In this document: positions 1-12,498 of the stretch, piece by piece
Position numbering within the stretch: the stretch's first letter is position 1
How the letters are laid out: each line of letters opens with the position of its first letter
Source of the DNA: Streptomyces sp. NBC_01016
Lineage (GTDB): Bacteria > Actinomycetota > Actinomycetes > Streptomycetales > Streptomycetaceae
Direction: 5' to 3'
NCBI RefSeq assembly: GCF_026341035.1
Contig: NZ_JAPEOQ010000001.1
Coordinates: 4,278,001-4,342,000, forward strand
DNA length: 64,000 bases
Notes under the pieces: generated by a model
What the model was told of the DNA's origin: nothing
Seen by the model: only the letters and a program-made list of their open reading frames with translations
Databases searched by the model: none
Position numbers and translations under genes: made by a program

Positions 1-1024
1 GCGCCAGCTGGAAGACGTTGGCGAGGGTGGCGGTCGCGCCGTCCTTGTAGCTGAGCGTGTAGCCGTTGCGCTCGGTGTCGTGGTTGGTGACGAAGCTGTT
101 GGAGTGCTCCTCGTCGGCCAGGCCCCAACTACTGCCGAACGACGACAGGTTGGCGATGTCACCACCGCCGAACTGTGACTTCATGGCGGCCGCGTACGTG
201 AAGTCGAGGACGTCACCGTTGCCGTAGTAGTCGCCTGTCGCGGGCGGTGTGCCCGGATACACCTCCTGTGTGATGTACGGGGCGTCGCCCGACGTGGTCG
301 TGTGCAGCGCGCCCACGATCGCGTTGAGGTCGCCGGTCTCGATGTGCTTCGCGGCGTCGACGCGGAACCCGTCGACGCCCAGGTCGATCTGCTTGTTGAG
401 GAACCCGGTGATCTTCTCGCGGACGCCCGACTCGGACGTGTCCAGGTCGGGCAGGCCGAGCAGCTCGCAGTGCTGTACCTCGTGCTGGTCCGACCAGTTG
501 GAGATGGTCTTCGTGCAGTCGTCGCTGTCGGCCGGGTCGAAGTCCGGGGTGTCGTACTTGTTGGAGATGGCGGTGCCGGCGTAGCCGGTGCCGGTCTGCG
601 CCGCCGTGTGGTTGATCACGGCGTCCGTGTAGATCTCGATGCCGGCCGAATGGCAGGTGTCGACCATGGACTTGAAGTCGCTCGCGCTGCCGAAGCGGCT
701 GTCGAGCTTGTACGAGTACGGCTGGTAGACGTCCCACCAGAAGAGGTCGGCCTGCTTGAGGGACTCCTGGGGAGGGGCGACCTGGACGGCGCCGTAGCCG
801 GCCGGGTCGAGGGTGTCGGTGCACTCCTTGGCGACCGAAGTCCAGTTCCACTGCCACAGGTTGGCGATGACATCACCGTTGGGTGTGCCGGTGTCGGCGG
901 CGGTCGCGGTCGGGGCGGGCAGGGTCACCATGCCGCCGAGGGTGAGGGCGCCGAGGGCCACCGCGGTGGCGGTGCGGCGGCGCCGACGAGGGCTTTTGGG
1001 TGTGAGGGATGTGTCGTGCTGCAT
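1..1024 (-). CDS. Secreted alpha-amylase, GH13 (3' end outside window)
   Basis: Extracellular starch-hydrolysing alpha-amylase; only the N-terminal 341 codons lie in the window. The ATG at 1024 follows a GGAG at 6 bases. A twin-arginine-like run (PRRRRRT) and a hydrophobic core ending in an Ala-rich cleavage region near residue 42 indicate export. The mature part opens DVIANLWQWNW and carries the GH13 signatures DAVINHT, GVDGFRVDAAKH (nucleophile Asp), QEVYPG (acid/base Glu) and FVTNHD. The order and spacing match streptomycete and animal-type alpha-amylases. It is divergent from the pullulanase at 1242, so the pair probably forms one starch-degradation locus. Whether a C-terminal starch-binding domain exists cannot be seen. 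Confidence 0.95.
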   Translation of the reverse strand, partial: MQHDTSLTPKSPRRRRRTATAVALGALTLGGMVTLPAPTATAADTGTPNGDVIANLWQWNWTSVAKECTDTLDPAGYGAVQVAPPQESLKQADLFWWDVYQPYSYKLDSRFGSASDFKSMVDTCHSAGIEIYTDAVINHTAAQTGTGYAGTAISNKYDTPDFDPADSDDCTKTISNWSDQHEVQHCELLGLPDLDTSESGVREKITGFLNKQIDLGVDGFRVDAAKHIETGDLNAIVGALHTTTSGDAPYITQEVYPGTPPATGDYYGNGDVLDFTYAAAMKSQFGGGDIANLSSFGSSWGLADEEHSNSFVTNHDTERNGYTLSYKDGATATLANVFQLA

Positions 1025-1109
1025 GTGCGGCTCCTGAATGTGGGGTTCTGGTGGCGCGTCGTGAGCGTGGGGCAGACGAGTGGGCCCCGTCAATGGGCAG
1101 TTGAAAATT

Positions 1110-1137
1110 CTTGCTACATCTTTCGCAACTCTTGCAG
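1110..1137. promoter_or_regulatory. CTTGC direct repeats, possible MalR-type operator
   Basis: CTTGCTA at 1110-1116 and CTTGCAG at 1131-1137 are direct repeats exactly 21 bases apart (two helical turns). A GCAA at 1125-1128 forms a small dyad with the second copy (GCAA-N3-TTGC). The element lies in the 217-base divergent region between the amylase and pullulanase starts. CTTGCAG-type direct repeats are known at maltose/starch genes controlled by the LacI-family MalR in Streptomyces. The assignment is by resemblance only; I could not place clear -35/-10 boxes. Confidence 0.45.
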
Positions 1138-1241
1138 GCGTGTTCCGGCAGGCGTTACCGTCACGCGGCGGGCCGGCCCCACCTCCCCACGCGCGTGGCC
1201 GGTCCGCCCCAATACGCCGCATCCCGCGAGGAGTTCATGAC

Positions 1242-6560
<5,319 letters not shown>

Positions 6561-6565
6561 GCGGC

Positions 6566-6596
6566 TTGACTCTCACACCGTGTGAGCCCGTGGACT
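6566..6596 (+). promoter_or_regulatory. MerR-type promoter with 19-bp spacer and central dyad
   Basis: TTGACT (6566-6571) and TGGACT (6591-6596) are separated by 19 bases. The spacer holds the perfect dyad CTCACA-CCG-TGTGAG (6572-6586). An overlong spacer carrying the operator dyad is the hallmark of promoters controlled by MerR-family proteins. The element ends 10 bases before the merR start, so autoregulation is likely. Confidence 0.6.
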
Positions 6597-6606
6597 GGGA
6601 GACATC

Positions 6607-7419
6607 ATGTTCACCATCGGAGAGTTCGCCCGGCACGGGCGTGTGTCGGTCCGCATGCTGCGTCACTACGACGCCATGGGGCTGCTGCGCCCGGCCCATG
6701 TCGACCCGGCCACGGGCTACCGCCACTACACCGCCGCCCAGCTCGCCCGCCTCAACCGTGTGATCGCGCTCAAGGACCTCGGCTTCACCCTGGAACAGGT
6801 CGGGGAGCTGCTGGACGAGAAGATCGACTCAGGTCAGCTGCGCGCCATGCTGCGGATGCGGCGCGCGGACCTGGAGGCGGAGATGGCCGCGGCGGCGGCC
6901 CGGCTGACCGGCGTCGAGGCGCGGCTCCGATCGATCGAGAGCGAGGGATGCATGCCCACCGACGACGTCGTCATCAAACCCCTGCCGGGTGTGCGCGTGG
7001 CCGAACTGACCGCCGTGGCACCCGACTTCGAACCCGGCTCCATCGGCCCGGTGATCCAGCCGCTGTACGGGGAGCTGTTCCAGCGCCTCGACGCGGCGGG
7101 CATCCGTCCCACCGGGCCCGGCATCGCCCGCTACGAGGACGCGCCCGGCGGCGGCATCCTCGTCCACGCGGGCGTCGAGGTGTCCGCCGCGCCGCGCGAC
7201 GACGGCGGACTGCGCATCCTCGACGTCCCGCCCGTCGAACGCGCCGCGACGCTCGTGCACCGCGGCTCCATGGACGCGGTCCTGCCGTCGGCCCAGACCC
7301 TGGCCCGCTGGATCGACGCGCACGCCCACCGGTCGGCCGGCTACCCGAGGGAGATCAGCCTGGAGTGCCCCGAGGACCAGGAGGAGTGGGTGACCGAGCT
7401 GCAGGAGCCGCTGGCCTGA
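6607..7419 (+). CDS. MerR-family regulator with GyrI-like effector domain
   Basis: 270-residue transcription factor. Residues 1-70 are a MerR winged helix-turn-helix (FTIGEFA, VRMLRHYDAMGLL, GYRHYTAAQL). A helical dimerisation region follows to about 115. The C-terminal half (about 118-265) resembles the GyrI/AraC-effector domain that binds hydrophobic or drug-like ligands. The 19-bp-spacer promoter directly upstream suggests activation by DNA untwisting on its own gene. The next gene downstream has its own probable SigK-like promoter, so they need not be co-regulated. The ligand cannot be inferred. Confidence 0.9.
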   Translation: MFTIGEFARHGRVSVRMLRHYDAMGLLRPAHVDPATGYRHYTAAQLARLNRVIALKDLGFTLEQVGELLDEKIDSGQLRAMLRMRRADLEAEMAAAAARLTGVEARLRSIESEGCMPTDDVVIKPLPGVRVAELTAVAPDFEPGSIGPVIQPLYGELFQRLDAAGIRPTGPGIARYEDAPGGGILVHAGVEVSAAPRDDGGLRILDVPPVERAATLVHRGSMDAVLPSAQTLARWIDAHAHRSAGYPREISLECPEDQEEWVTELQEPLA

Positions 7420-7455
7420 GCCGAGCACCCCCGCCCCGACCTGCCCGTTCCCACC

Positions 7456-7481
7456 GGTTCTCACTCGATCGAATGAGAACC
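7456..7481. promoter_or_regulatory. 26-bp near-perfect palindrome upstream of the oxidoreductase
   Basis: GGTTCTCA ... TGAGAACC arms surround a central TCGATCGA, with a single mismatched pair. It lies between the merR stop and the SigK-like -35 box at 7482, which it touches. It has no T tract, so an operator is more likely than a terminator; it could also end merR transcription. Confidence 0.5.
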
Positions 7482-7508
7482 CCATCCACGCACCCGTCGG
7501 TTCCGTAT
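7482..7508 (+). promoter_or_regulatory. SigK-like promoter of the oxidoreductase-fasciclin pair
   Basis: CCATCC (7482-7487), a 15-base spacer, and CCGTAT (7503-7508). The GTG start at 7516 is only 8 bases after the -10 box, so the transcript would be nearly leaderless. The same -35/-10 pair with the same spacer occurs upstream of the FAD-oxidoreductase operon and of sigK. It resembles the mycobacterial SigK promoter (CCATCC and CCGAAT boxes) as I remember it. Confidence 0.6.
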
Positions 7509-7515
7509 TCCCCAT

Positions 7516-9141
7516 GTGACAGCAGAGGGAAGTGAACGACGCGGTACGCGGCTCCGCCGTGCGGTGCGCGGCGCGGTGGCCGGGTGCGTGGCCGGGGGTG
7601 CCGCGCTCGCGGCCGCCGAGCCGGTGGCCGCCGTGGTGCGCCCGCAGACGGCGCCGCTCACCGTCGTGGGCGGCGCGGCCATCGACCGTGCGCCGACCCC
7701 GGTCAAGGAATGGGCGATCCGCACGTTCGGCACCGACGACAAACCGATGCTGCAACTCGGCATCGTGGCCGTCCTGTTGGTCCTCGCGTGCGCGCTCGGC
7801 GTCGTCGCCGTACGGCACCGGCGGGCCGGCTCGGCGGGCGTGCTGCTGATCGGCCTCGTCGGGGCCGCCGCGGCACTGACCCGCCCCGACGCGGCCGGCC
7901 CACTGGACACCCTGCCGTCGCTGGTGGCGGCCGTGGTGGGTGCGCTGGTCCTGTATTGGCTGAGCGGTCTCGCGGCGAGGGACCGGGCTGCGGATGTGGT
8001 GCTGGCCGCACCTACGGATGAGGCAGCACCCGCACCCGCACCCCGGAACCTGCTCGCCCGGCGCCCCTTCCTGCTCGCAGTAGGCGGCACGGCAGTCGGC
8101 AGCGTCGCAATCGGCGCCCTGGGGCGCGGACTGGCCGGCTCGCGCGGCAGCGGTGCCCGCGCCTCCCGTGAGGCGCTCACCCTCCCCGCCCCGACCTCGC
8201 CCGCGCCGCCCGTGCCCAAGGGGACCCGGTTGCGCATCCCCGGCATCAGCCCCTTCCGCACGCCGAACAGTGACTTCTACCGCGTCGACACCGCCCTCGT
8301 CGTCCCCGAGGTCGACGCCGGTACCTGGCGGCTGCGGCTGCACGGCAAGGGTGTGGCGCGGCCGGTGACCTTCACCCTCGACGACCTGCTCGGCCGCGAT
8401 CTCATCGAGCGCGACATCACTCTGACCTGCGTCTCCAATGAGGTCGGCGGGCCCTACGCCGGAAACGCCCGCTGGCTCGGCGTCCCGCTCGCCGCGCTGC
8501 TGCGTGGGGTCGGGGTGCGCCCACCCCAAGAGGGCGGTCCCGCCGACCAGTTGGTGGCCCGCTCCGTCGACGGCATGACCATCGGCACTCCTGTCGACGA
8601 CGTCATGGACGGCCGCGATGCCCTCCTGGCCGTCGGCATGAACGGGCAGCCGCTGCCCTTCGCGCACGGCTTCCCGGTGCGGATGGTGGTGCCAGGACTC
8701 TTCGGCTACGTCTCCGCGTGCAAGTGGCTCACCGATCTCGAACTGACGACGTTCGACGCCTACGACCCGTACTGGGTACGGCGGAAGTGGGCCCGCCGCG
8801 CGCCCATCAAGACCCAGGCCCGTATCGACACACCCAAGCCCTTCGCCCACCCGAAGACCGGCACCGTGATGGTCGCCGGAGTGGCCTGGGCGCAGCACCG
8901 CGGCATCGACAAGGTCGAGGTACGTGTCGACGACGGGCCGTGGGAGGCCGCAGAGCTGGCCGCCGAGGACTCCAGGGACACCTGGCGCCAGTGGTCGTAC
9001 GCCTGGCGGGCCACCAAGGGCGGTCACAACCTGACCGTCCGCGCCACCGACCGCACGGGCGACGTCCAGACCGCGCAGCGCGCCGGGACCTTCCCCGACG
9101 GGGCGTCCGGACGACACACGGTGGTGGTCACCGTGGACTGA
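7516..9141 (+). CDS. Membrane-anchored molybdopterin-dependent (sulfite-oxidase-like) oxidoreductase
   Basis: 541 residues. The first 200 or so contain about five hydrophobic segments (near 20-40, 78-100, 110-125, 133-155 and 185-205), forming a membrane anchor. Residues about 230-410 are a sulfite-oxidase-family Moco domain, with TLTCVSNEVGG carrying the predicted Mo-ligating Cys. The C-terminal 130 residues are a Mo-co dimerisation domain (VMVAGVAWAQHRGIDKVEVR). It probably oxidises or reduces a small substrate at the outer membrane face; the substrate is unknown. Start: GTG 7516, with no Shine-Dalgarno, consistent with the near-leaderless SigK-like promoter. A fasciclin lipoprotein follows after 74 bases; membrane Moco enzymes beside fasciclin genes near sigK recur in actinobacteria. 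Confidence 0.9.
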   Translation: MTAEGSERRGTRLRRAVRGAVAGCVAGGAALAAAEPVAAVVRPQTAPLTVVGGAAIDRAPTPVKEWAIRTFGTDDKPMLQLGIVAVLLVLACALGVVAVRHRRAGSAGVLLIGLVGAAAALTRPDAAGPLDTLPSLVAAVVGALVLYWLSGLAARDRAADVVLAAPTDEAAPAPAPRNLLARRPFLLAVGGTAVGSVAIGALGRGLAGSRGSGARASREALTLPAPTSPAPPVPKGTRLRIPGISPFRTPNSDFYRVDTALVVPEVDAGTWRLRLHGKGVARPVTFTLDDLLGRDLIERDITLTCVSNEVGGPYAGNARWLGVPLAALLRGVGVRPPQEGGPADQLVARSVDGMTIGTPVDDVMDGRDALLAVGMNGQPLPFAHGFPVRMVVPGLFGYVSACKWLTDLELTTFDAYDPYWVRRKWARRAPIKTQARIDTPKPFAHPKTGTVMVAGVAWAQHRGIDKVEVRVDDGPWEAAELAAEDSRDTWRQWSYAWRATKGGHNLTVRATDRTGDVQTAQRAGTFPDGASGRHTVVVTVD

Positions 9142-9146
9142 CCAGA

Positions 9147-9182
9147 GCCCCAAAGCCCCAAAGCCCCAAAGCCCCAAAGCCC
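9147..9182. repeat. 8-bp tandem repeat (GCCCCAAA)x4.5
   Basis: Four perfect GCCCCAAA units plus a partial fifth, in the 74-base gap between the oxidoreductase stop and the fasciclin start. The unit length is not a multiple of three and no gene crosses it. Slippage could alter the spacing to the fasciclin ribosome binding site (CAGGAG about 9206-9211). Confidence 0.85.
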
Positions 9183-9215
9183 TTTTCCCTACACCGTCAC
9201 CCCCAGGAGACAACG

Positions 9216-9857
9216 ATGAACACCCTCCGTACCCGCCGCGCAGCAATCGCCCTCGCCGCGGCCGCCGTGCTCCCGCTGGCCCTCACCGCCTGCTCGGGCA
9301 CCGACACCAAGGACAGCGCCTCCGACACCGCCAAGAAGTCCAGTTCCAAGGCCTCGCCCTCCGAGGACATGTCCTCGAAGAGCAAGCCCTTCGGCCCGGG
9401 GTGCGCGTCGGTGCCCAAGGACGGTGCCGGTTCCTTCGACGGCATGGCCAAGGACCCGGTGGCCACCGCCGCGTCGAACAACCCGGCGCTCTCCACGCTC
9501 GTCACCGCGGTGAAGAAGGCCGGCCTGGTCGACACCCTCAACAACGCCGAGAACGTCACCGTGTTCGCGCCCACCAACGACGCGTTCGCGAAGATCCCCA
9601 AGGCCGACCTCGACAAGGTCCTGAACGACAAGGCCCAGCTGACGAAGATCCTCACGTACCACGTGGTGGGTCAGAAGCTGGAGCCGAAGGACCTGAAGAA
9701 GGGCTCGTTCGAGACGCTGGAGAAGTCGAAGCTGACGACCTCGGGCTCCGGTGAGTCCTACAAGGTCAACGACTCCGCGAACGTCGTCTGCGGCAACGTC
9801 AAGACGGCCAACGCCAACGTCTACCTCATCGACACCGTGCTGATGCCGAAGAGCTGA
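9216..9857 (+). CDS. Fasciclin-domain lipoprotein (MPT83/MPT70-like)
   Basis: 213 residues. A lipoprotein signal (RRAAIALAAAAVLPLALTAC, lipobox Cys near 25) is followed by a Ser/Lys-rich linker to about 60. One complete FAS1 domain then runs to the C-terminus, with the H1 motif (NVTVFAPTNDAFAKIP) and H2 motif (ILTYHVVGQKL). Fasciclin domains mediate adhesion or protein contacts on the outer surface. In mycobacteria the MPT70/MPT83 homologues are the main SigK targets. Here the gene sits in the same SigK/RskA neighbourhood, downstream of a Moco oxidoreductase and probably cotranscribed with it. AGGAGA precedes the ATG at 9216. Confidence 0.93.
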   Translation: MNTLRTRRAAIALAAAAVLPLALTACSGTDTKDSASDTAKKSSSKASPSEDMSSKSKPFGPGCASVPKDGAGSFDGMAKDPVATAASNNPALSTLVTAVKKAGLVDTLNNAENVTVFAPTNDAFAKIPKADLDKVLNDKAQLTKILTYHVVGQKLEPKDLKKGSFETLEKSKLTTSGSGESYKVNDSANVVCGNVKTANANVYLIDTVLMPKS

Positions 9858-9877
9858 CGCACGGATCGCGTGGCGCG

Positions 9878-9908
9878 GGGCGGCCGGCCGGTAGACGGCC
9901 CGCCGCCC
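9878..9908. terminator. GC-rich inverted repeat between convergent genes
   Basis: GGGCGGCCG (9878-9886) can pair imperfectly with CGGCCCGCCGCCC (9896-9908). It lies between the fasciclin stop (9857) and the minus-strand DoxX-like stop (9909). There is no T tract; it is a plausible bidirectional hairpin terminator. Confidence 0.4.
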
Positions 9909-10280
9909 TCAGCGCGTCGCGTCGCGCGCCACCTTGCGCGCCCACAGCACCAGCGGGATCTGCAGCGGAACCCGCGCCTGGACGGCCCGCCGCAGCGGCG
10001 CGGGGCGGTCCTTCCAGTCGGCCGCCATCTTCATGTTGGCGGGCACGACGGCGACGAAGAACGCGGCGGCCGCGGTGGCGGAGCGGGCCCGGGTGCGCGG
10101 CACGGCGATGCCCGCCGCGAGCGCCAGCTCCACCACCCCGCTGGCCTGCGTCCAGAAGCGCGGGGAGCCGGGGAGCCGGCGCGGCACGATGGCGTCGAAC
10201 TGCTTCGGGATCAGGAAGTGGGCGACTCCGGCCCCGGCCAGCAGGCCGGCGAGGAGGTCGGAGGAACGGGCGCGACGCAA
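9909..10280 (-). CDS. DoxX-like small membrane protein
   Basis: About 123 residues. I chose the TTG at 10280 because AGGAGG lies 5 bases upstream of it; longer in-frame readings lack a ribosome site. Four hydrophobic stretches fit the DoxX/DUF4267-like four-helix fold: LLAGLLAGAGVAHFLIP, GVVELALAAGIAVP, AATAAAAFFVAVVPANMKMA and PLQIPLVLWA. The motif PKQFDAIVPRRLPG is typical of membrane DoxX-type proteins. Some family members act with sulfur or oxidative-stress enzymes; the role here is unknown. It is divergent from the SigK-associated lipid operon and lies inside the SigK module. Confidence 0.8.
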   Translation of the reverse strand: MRRARSSDLLAGLLAGAGVAHFLIPKQFDAIVPRRLPGSPRFWTQASGVVELALAAGIAVPRTRARSATAAAAFFVAVVPANMKMAADWKDRPAPLRRAVQARVPLQIPLVLWARKVARDATR

Positions 10281-10342
10281 GGGGGCCTCCTGGGGCGGGA
10301 GTCGATGCGGACCGCTTGATCTTACTTGTCGGTAACCATTCG

Positions 10343-10375
10343 CGTCGAGGGTGACCGGCCACGTCGAGGGTGACC
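10343..10375. repeat. 14-bp direct repeat upstream of the lipid operon promoter
   Basis: CGTCGAGGGTGACC occurs perfectly at 10343-10356 and 10362-10375, 19 bases apart. The second copy ends 5 bases before the SigK-like -35 box. The position suits an activator or repressor site; it may equally be a local duplication. Confidence 0.6.
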
Positions 10376-10380
10376 CGGGC

Positions 10381-10407
10381 CAATCCACGCACGCCCCCGC
10401 TCCGGAT
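10381..10407 (+). promoter_or_regulatory. SigK-like promoter of the FAD/DUF1365/CFA operon
   Basis: CAATCC (10381-10386), a 15-base spacer, and CCGGAT (10402-10407), 43 bases before the ATG at 10451. It matches the element at 7482 (CCATCC-N15-CCGTAT), and both spacers begin ACGCAC. It matches the sigK promoter in all six -10 bases (CCGGAT). Confidence 0.55.
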
Positions 10408-10450
10408 CACAGGTGAGAGGCCCGAGCAGGGGCCGGTCGGGAGGAGCGCG

Positions 10451-11749
10451 ATGTCAGGCGGGGCGAGGCGGCACACGGCCGTCATCGGCAGCGGAGTGGC
10501 GGGTCTTACGGCGGCGCACATTCTCGGGCGCAGCCACCAGGTGACCCTGTACGAGGCCGACGACCGGCTCGGCGGGCACGCGCACACCCATGACCTGACC
10601 TCGACGGACGGCCGGGTGCATCAGGTGGACTCCGGGTTCATCGTGCACAACCGGCGTACGTACCCGAACCTGCTGCGCCTCTTCCGTGAGCTCGGCGTCG
10701 CCACGCAGGAGTCGGAGATGAGCATGTCCGTGCGCTGCGATGGCTGCGGCCTGGAGTACGCGGGTGCTCGCGGACCGCGCGGACTGTTCGCCCGGCCGCG
10801 CAGCGCGCTGCGACCTTCCTATCTGCGCATGCTGGAGGAGGTGCCGCGCTTCCACCGGGCGGCCCGCCGACTCCTTGCGGAGGCCGGGCGACTCCTCGCG
10901 GAGACCGGGCAGGGCGAACTGCCGCTCACCCTCGGTGAGTTCCTCGAACGTGAGCGCTTCTCGCCCTACTTCGTCGCCCACTTCATGACCCCTCTCGTCT
11001 CCGCGGTCTGGTCGTGCGACGGACACACCGCCCGGCAGTACCCCGCCACCCACCTCTTCCGGTTCCTCGACCACCACGGGATGCTCGCGGTCTCCGGCTC
11101 GCCGGTCTGGCGCACCGTGACCGGCGGCTCCCACCGCTACGTAGAACGCGTCGCCAAGGGTCTCGACGCCGTGCACACCGGCACCCCGGTGCGCGCTGTG
11201 CGGCGACACACCACCGGCGCCGATGTCACCACCGACCGCCTCGGCACGGTCACATACGACTCCGTCGTCCTCGCCACCCACCCCGACCAGGCGCTGCGGC
11301 TGCTCGCCGACGCCGACCGGCGCGAACGCGCCGTGCTCGGCGCGTTCCGCTACTCCCGCAACCCGACGCTCCTGCACACCGACACCCGTGTCCTGCCGCG
11401 GAGTCCGGCGGCGGGGGCCTCCTGGAACTACCTGATGCCGTCGTGCGACACGGACGCGGCGGGCGTCCGCGTCAGCTACGACATGAACCGGCTGCAACGC
11501 CTCGACGCCCCCGAACGGTTCCTCGTCACCCTCAACGGGGCCGGCCGCGTCGCGGACTCCCGCGTCCTGGCGCGCATGGTCTACGAACACCCCGTGTTCA
11601 CCCCCGAATCCGTGGCCGCCCAGCGCCGGCTCCCCGAACTGAACGGCCCCGTCACGGCGTTCGCCGGTGCCTACCACGGCTGGGGGTTCCACGAGGACGG
11701 CTGCCGGTCGGGGGTCGCGGCCGCCGCCGCACTGGGGGTGACGTGGTGA
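10451..11749 (+). CDS. NAD(P)/FAD-dependent oxidoreductase (amine-oxidase fold, Rv0449c-like)
   Basis: 432 residues; ATG 10451 with GGAGGAG 5 bases upstream. It opens with a Rossmann dinucleotide motif (AVIGSGVAGLTAAHIL) followed by YEADDRLGGHAHTHD, where the usual acidic ribose-binding residue and the GG motif are seen. It ends with the FAD-closing GAYHGWGFHEDG region. Proteins of this type sit beside CFA-like methyltransferases in several phyla and are implicated in modifying unsaturated fatty acyl chains. First gene of a translationally coupled operon; its stop overlaps the next start (GTGA). The mycobacterial counterpart is also next to sigK. Confidence 0.9.
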   Translation: MSGGARRHTAVIGSGVAGLTAAHILGRSHQVTLYEADDRLGGHAHTHDLTSTDGRVHQVDSGFIVHNRRTYPNLLRLFRELGVATQESEMSMSVRCDGCGLEYAGARGPRGLFARPRSALRPSYLRMLEEVPRFHRAARRLLAEAGRLLAETGQGELPLTLGEFLERERFSPYFVAHFMTPLVSAVWSCDGHTARQYPATHLFRFLDHHGMLAVSGSPVWRTVTGGSHRYVERVAKGLDAVHTGTPVRAVRRHTTGADVTTDRLGTVTYDSVVLATHPDQALRLLADADRRERAVLGAFRYSRNPTLLHTDTRVLPRSPAAGASWNYLMPSCDTDAAGVRVSYDMNRLQRLDAPERFLVTLNGAGRVADSRVLARMVYEHPVFTPESVAAQRRLPELNGPVTAFAGAYHGWGFHEDGCRSGVAAAAALGVTW

Positions 11750-12498
11750 CGCCCCGGACGACCGGCACCCCGGCCCTCTACCCCTGCACCGTCGCCCACG
11801 TCCGCACCGGCCCGGTGCGTCACACCCTGCGTCACCGCACGTACCTGTGGCTCATCGACATCGACCGGCCGCCCCGACTCCCTTACCCGCTGCGCTGGTT
11901 CGCCCGCTTCGACGCACGCGACCACCTCGGCGGCGACGCGCCCACCCTGCGCGGACGTCTGGACACGTTCCTCGCGGCCAACGGTGTCGACCTTGCGGGC
12001 GGCCGGGTCGAGATGCTCGCCCACGCCCGCGTCCTCGGCCACGTCTTCAACCCGCTCACCGTCTACTGGTGCCACGACGCCGATGCCCCGGACGGGCCGC
12101 CGCGCTGCGTCGTCGCCGAGGTCCACAACACGTACGGCGAACGCCACTGCTATCTGCTGCGCCCCGACGCCGACCACCGGGCGCGTGCGGACAAGGAGTT
12201 CTACGTCTCGCCGTTCTTCGAGGTCGAGGGCCACTACCGGATGCGGCTCGCGCCACCCGGCGAACGCCTCGACTTGACGATCCGTCTGGAGGGCGGCTCC
12301 GCACCGCCGTTCACGGCCACCGTCCGCGGGCAGCGGCGTGCCGCGACCCCGCTCGGTATCGCGCGCACCGTGCTGCGCCACCCCCTGTCCACGCGCGCGG
12401 TGTCCGCCGCGATCCGGTGGCACGGAGTACGGCTGCTGCTGCGCGGCCTGCGCATCGTGCCCCGCTCCCGTCACCAGCCGCAGAAAGGCATGAAATGA
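11746..12498 (+). CDS. DUF1365 family protein
   Basis: 250 residues; GTG at 11746 overlaps the previous stop as GTGA (GTG at 11743 is also possible). Conserved DUF1365 features are visible: YPCTVAHVRTGPVRH at the N-terminus, RTYLWLIDID, LGHVFNPLTVYWCHD and AEVHNTYGERHCYLL. The biochemical activity is unestablished. The family is almost always found between an FAD oxidoreductase and a cyclopropane-fatty-acid-synthase-like enzyme, as here, so a role in remodelling membrane acyl chains is a reasonable inference. Its stop overlaps the next start (ATGA). Confidence 0.9.
   Translation: MTPRTTGTPALYPCTVAHVRTGPVRHTLRHRTYLWLIDIDRPPRLPYPLRWFARFDARDHLGGDAPTLRGRLDTFLAANGVDLAGGRVEMLAHARVLGHVFNPLTVYWCHDADAPDGPPRCVVAEVHNTYGERHCYLLRPDADHRARADKEFYVSPFFEVEGHYRMRLAPPGERLDLTIRLEGGSAPPFTATVRGQRRAATPLGIARTVLRHPLSTRAVSAAIRWHGVRLLLRGLRIVPRSRHQPQKGMK

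Noticed and set aside
9142..9215. A SigK-like promoter directly before the fasciclin gene
   Set aside because: No CCATCC/CCG-AT pair with correct spacing is present; expression probably comes from 7482.
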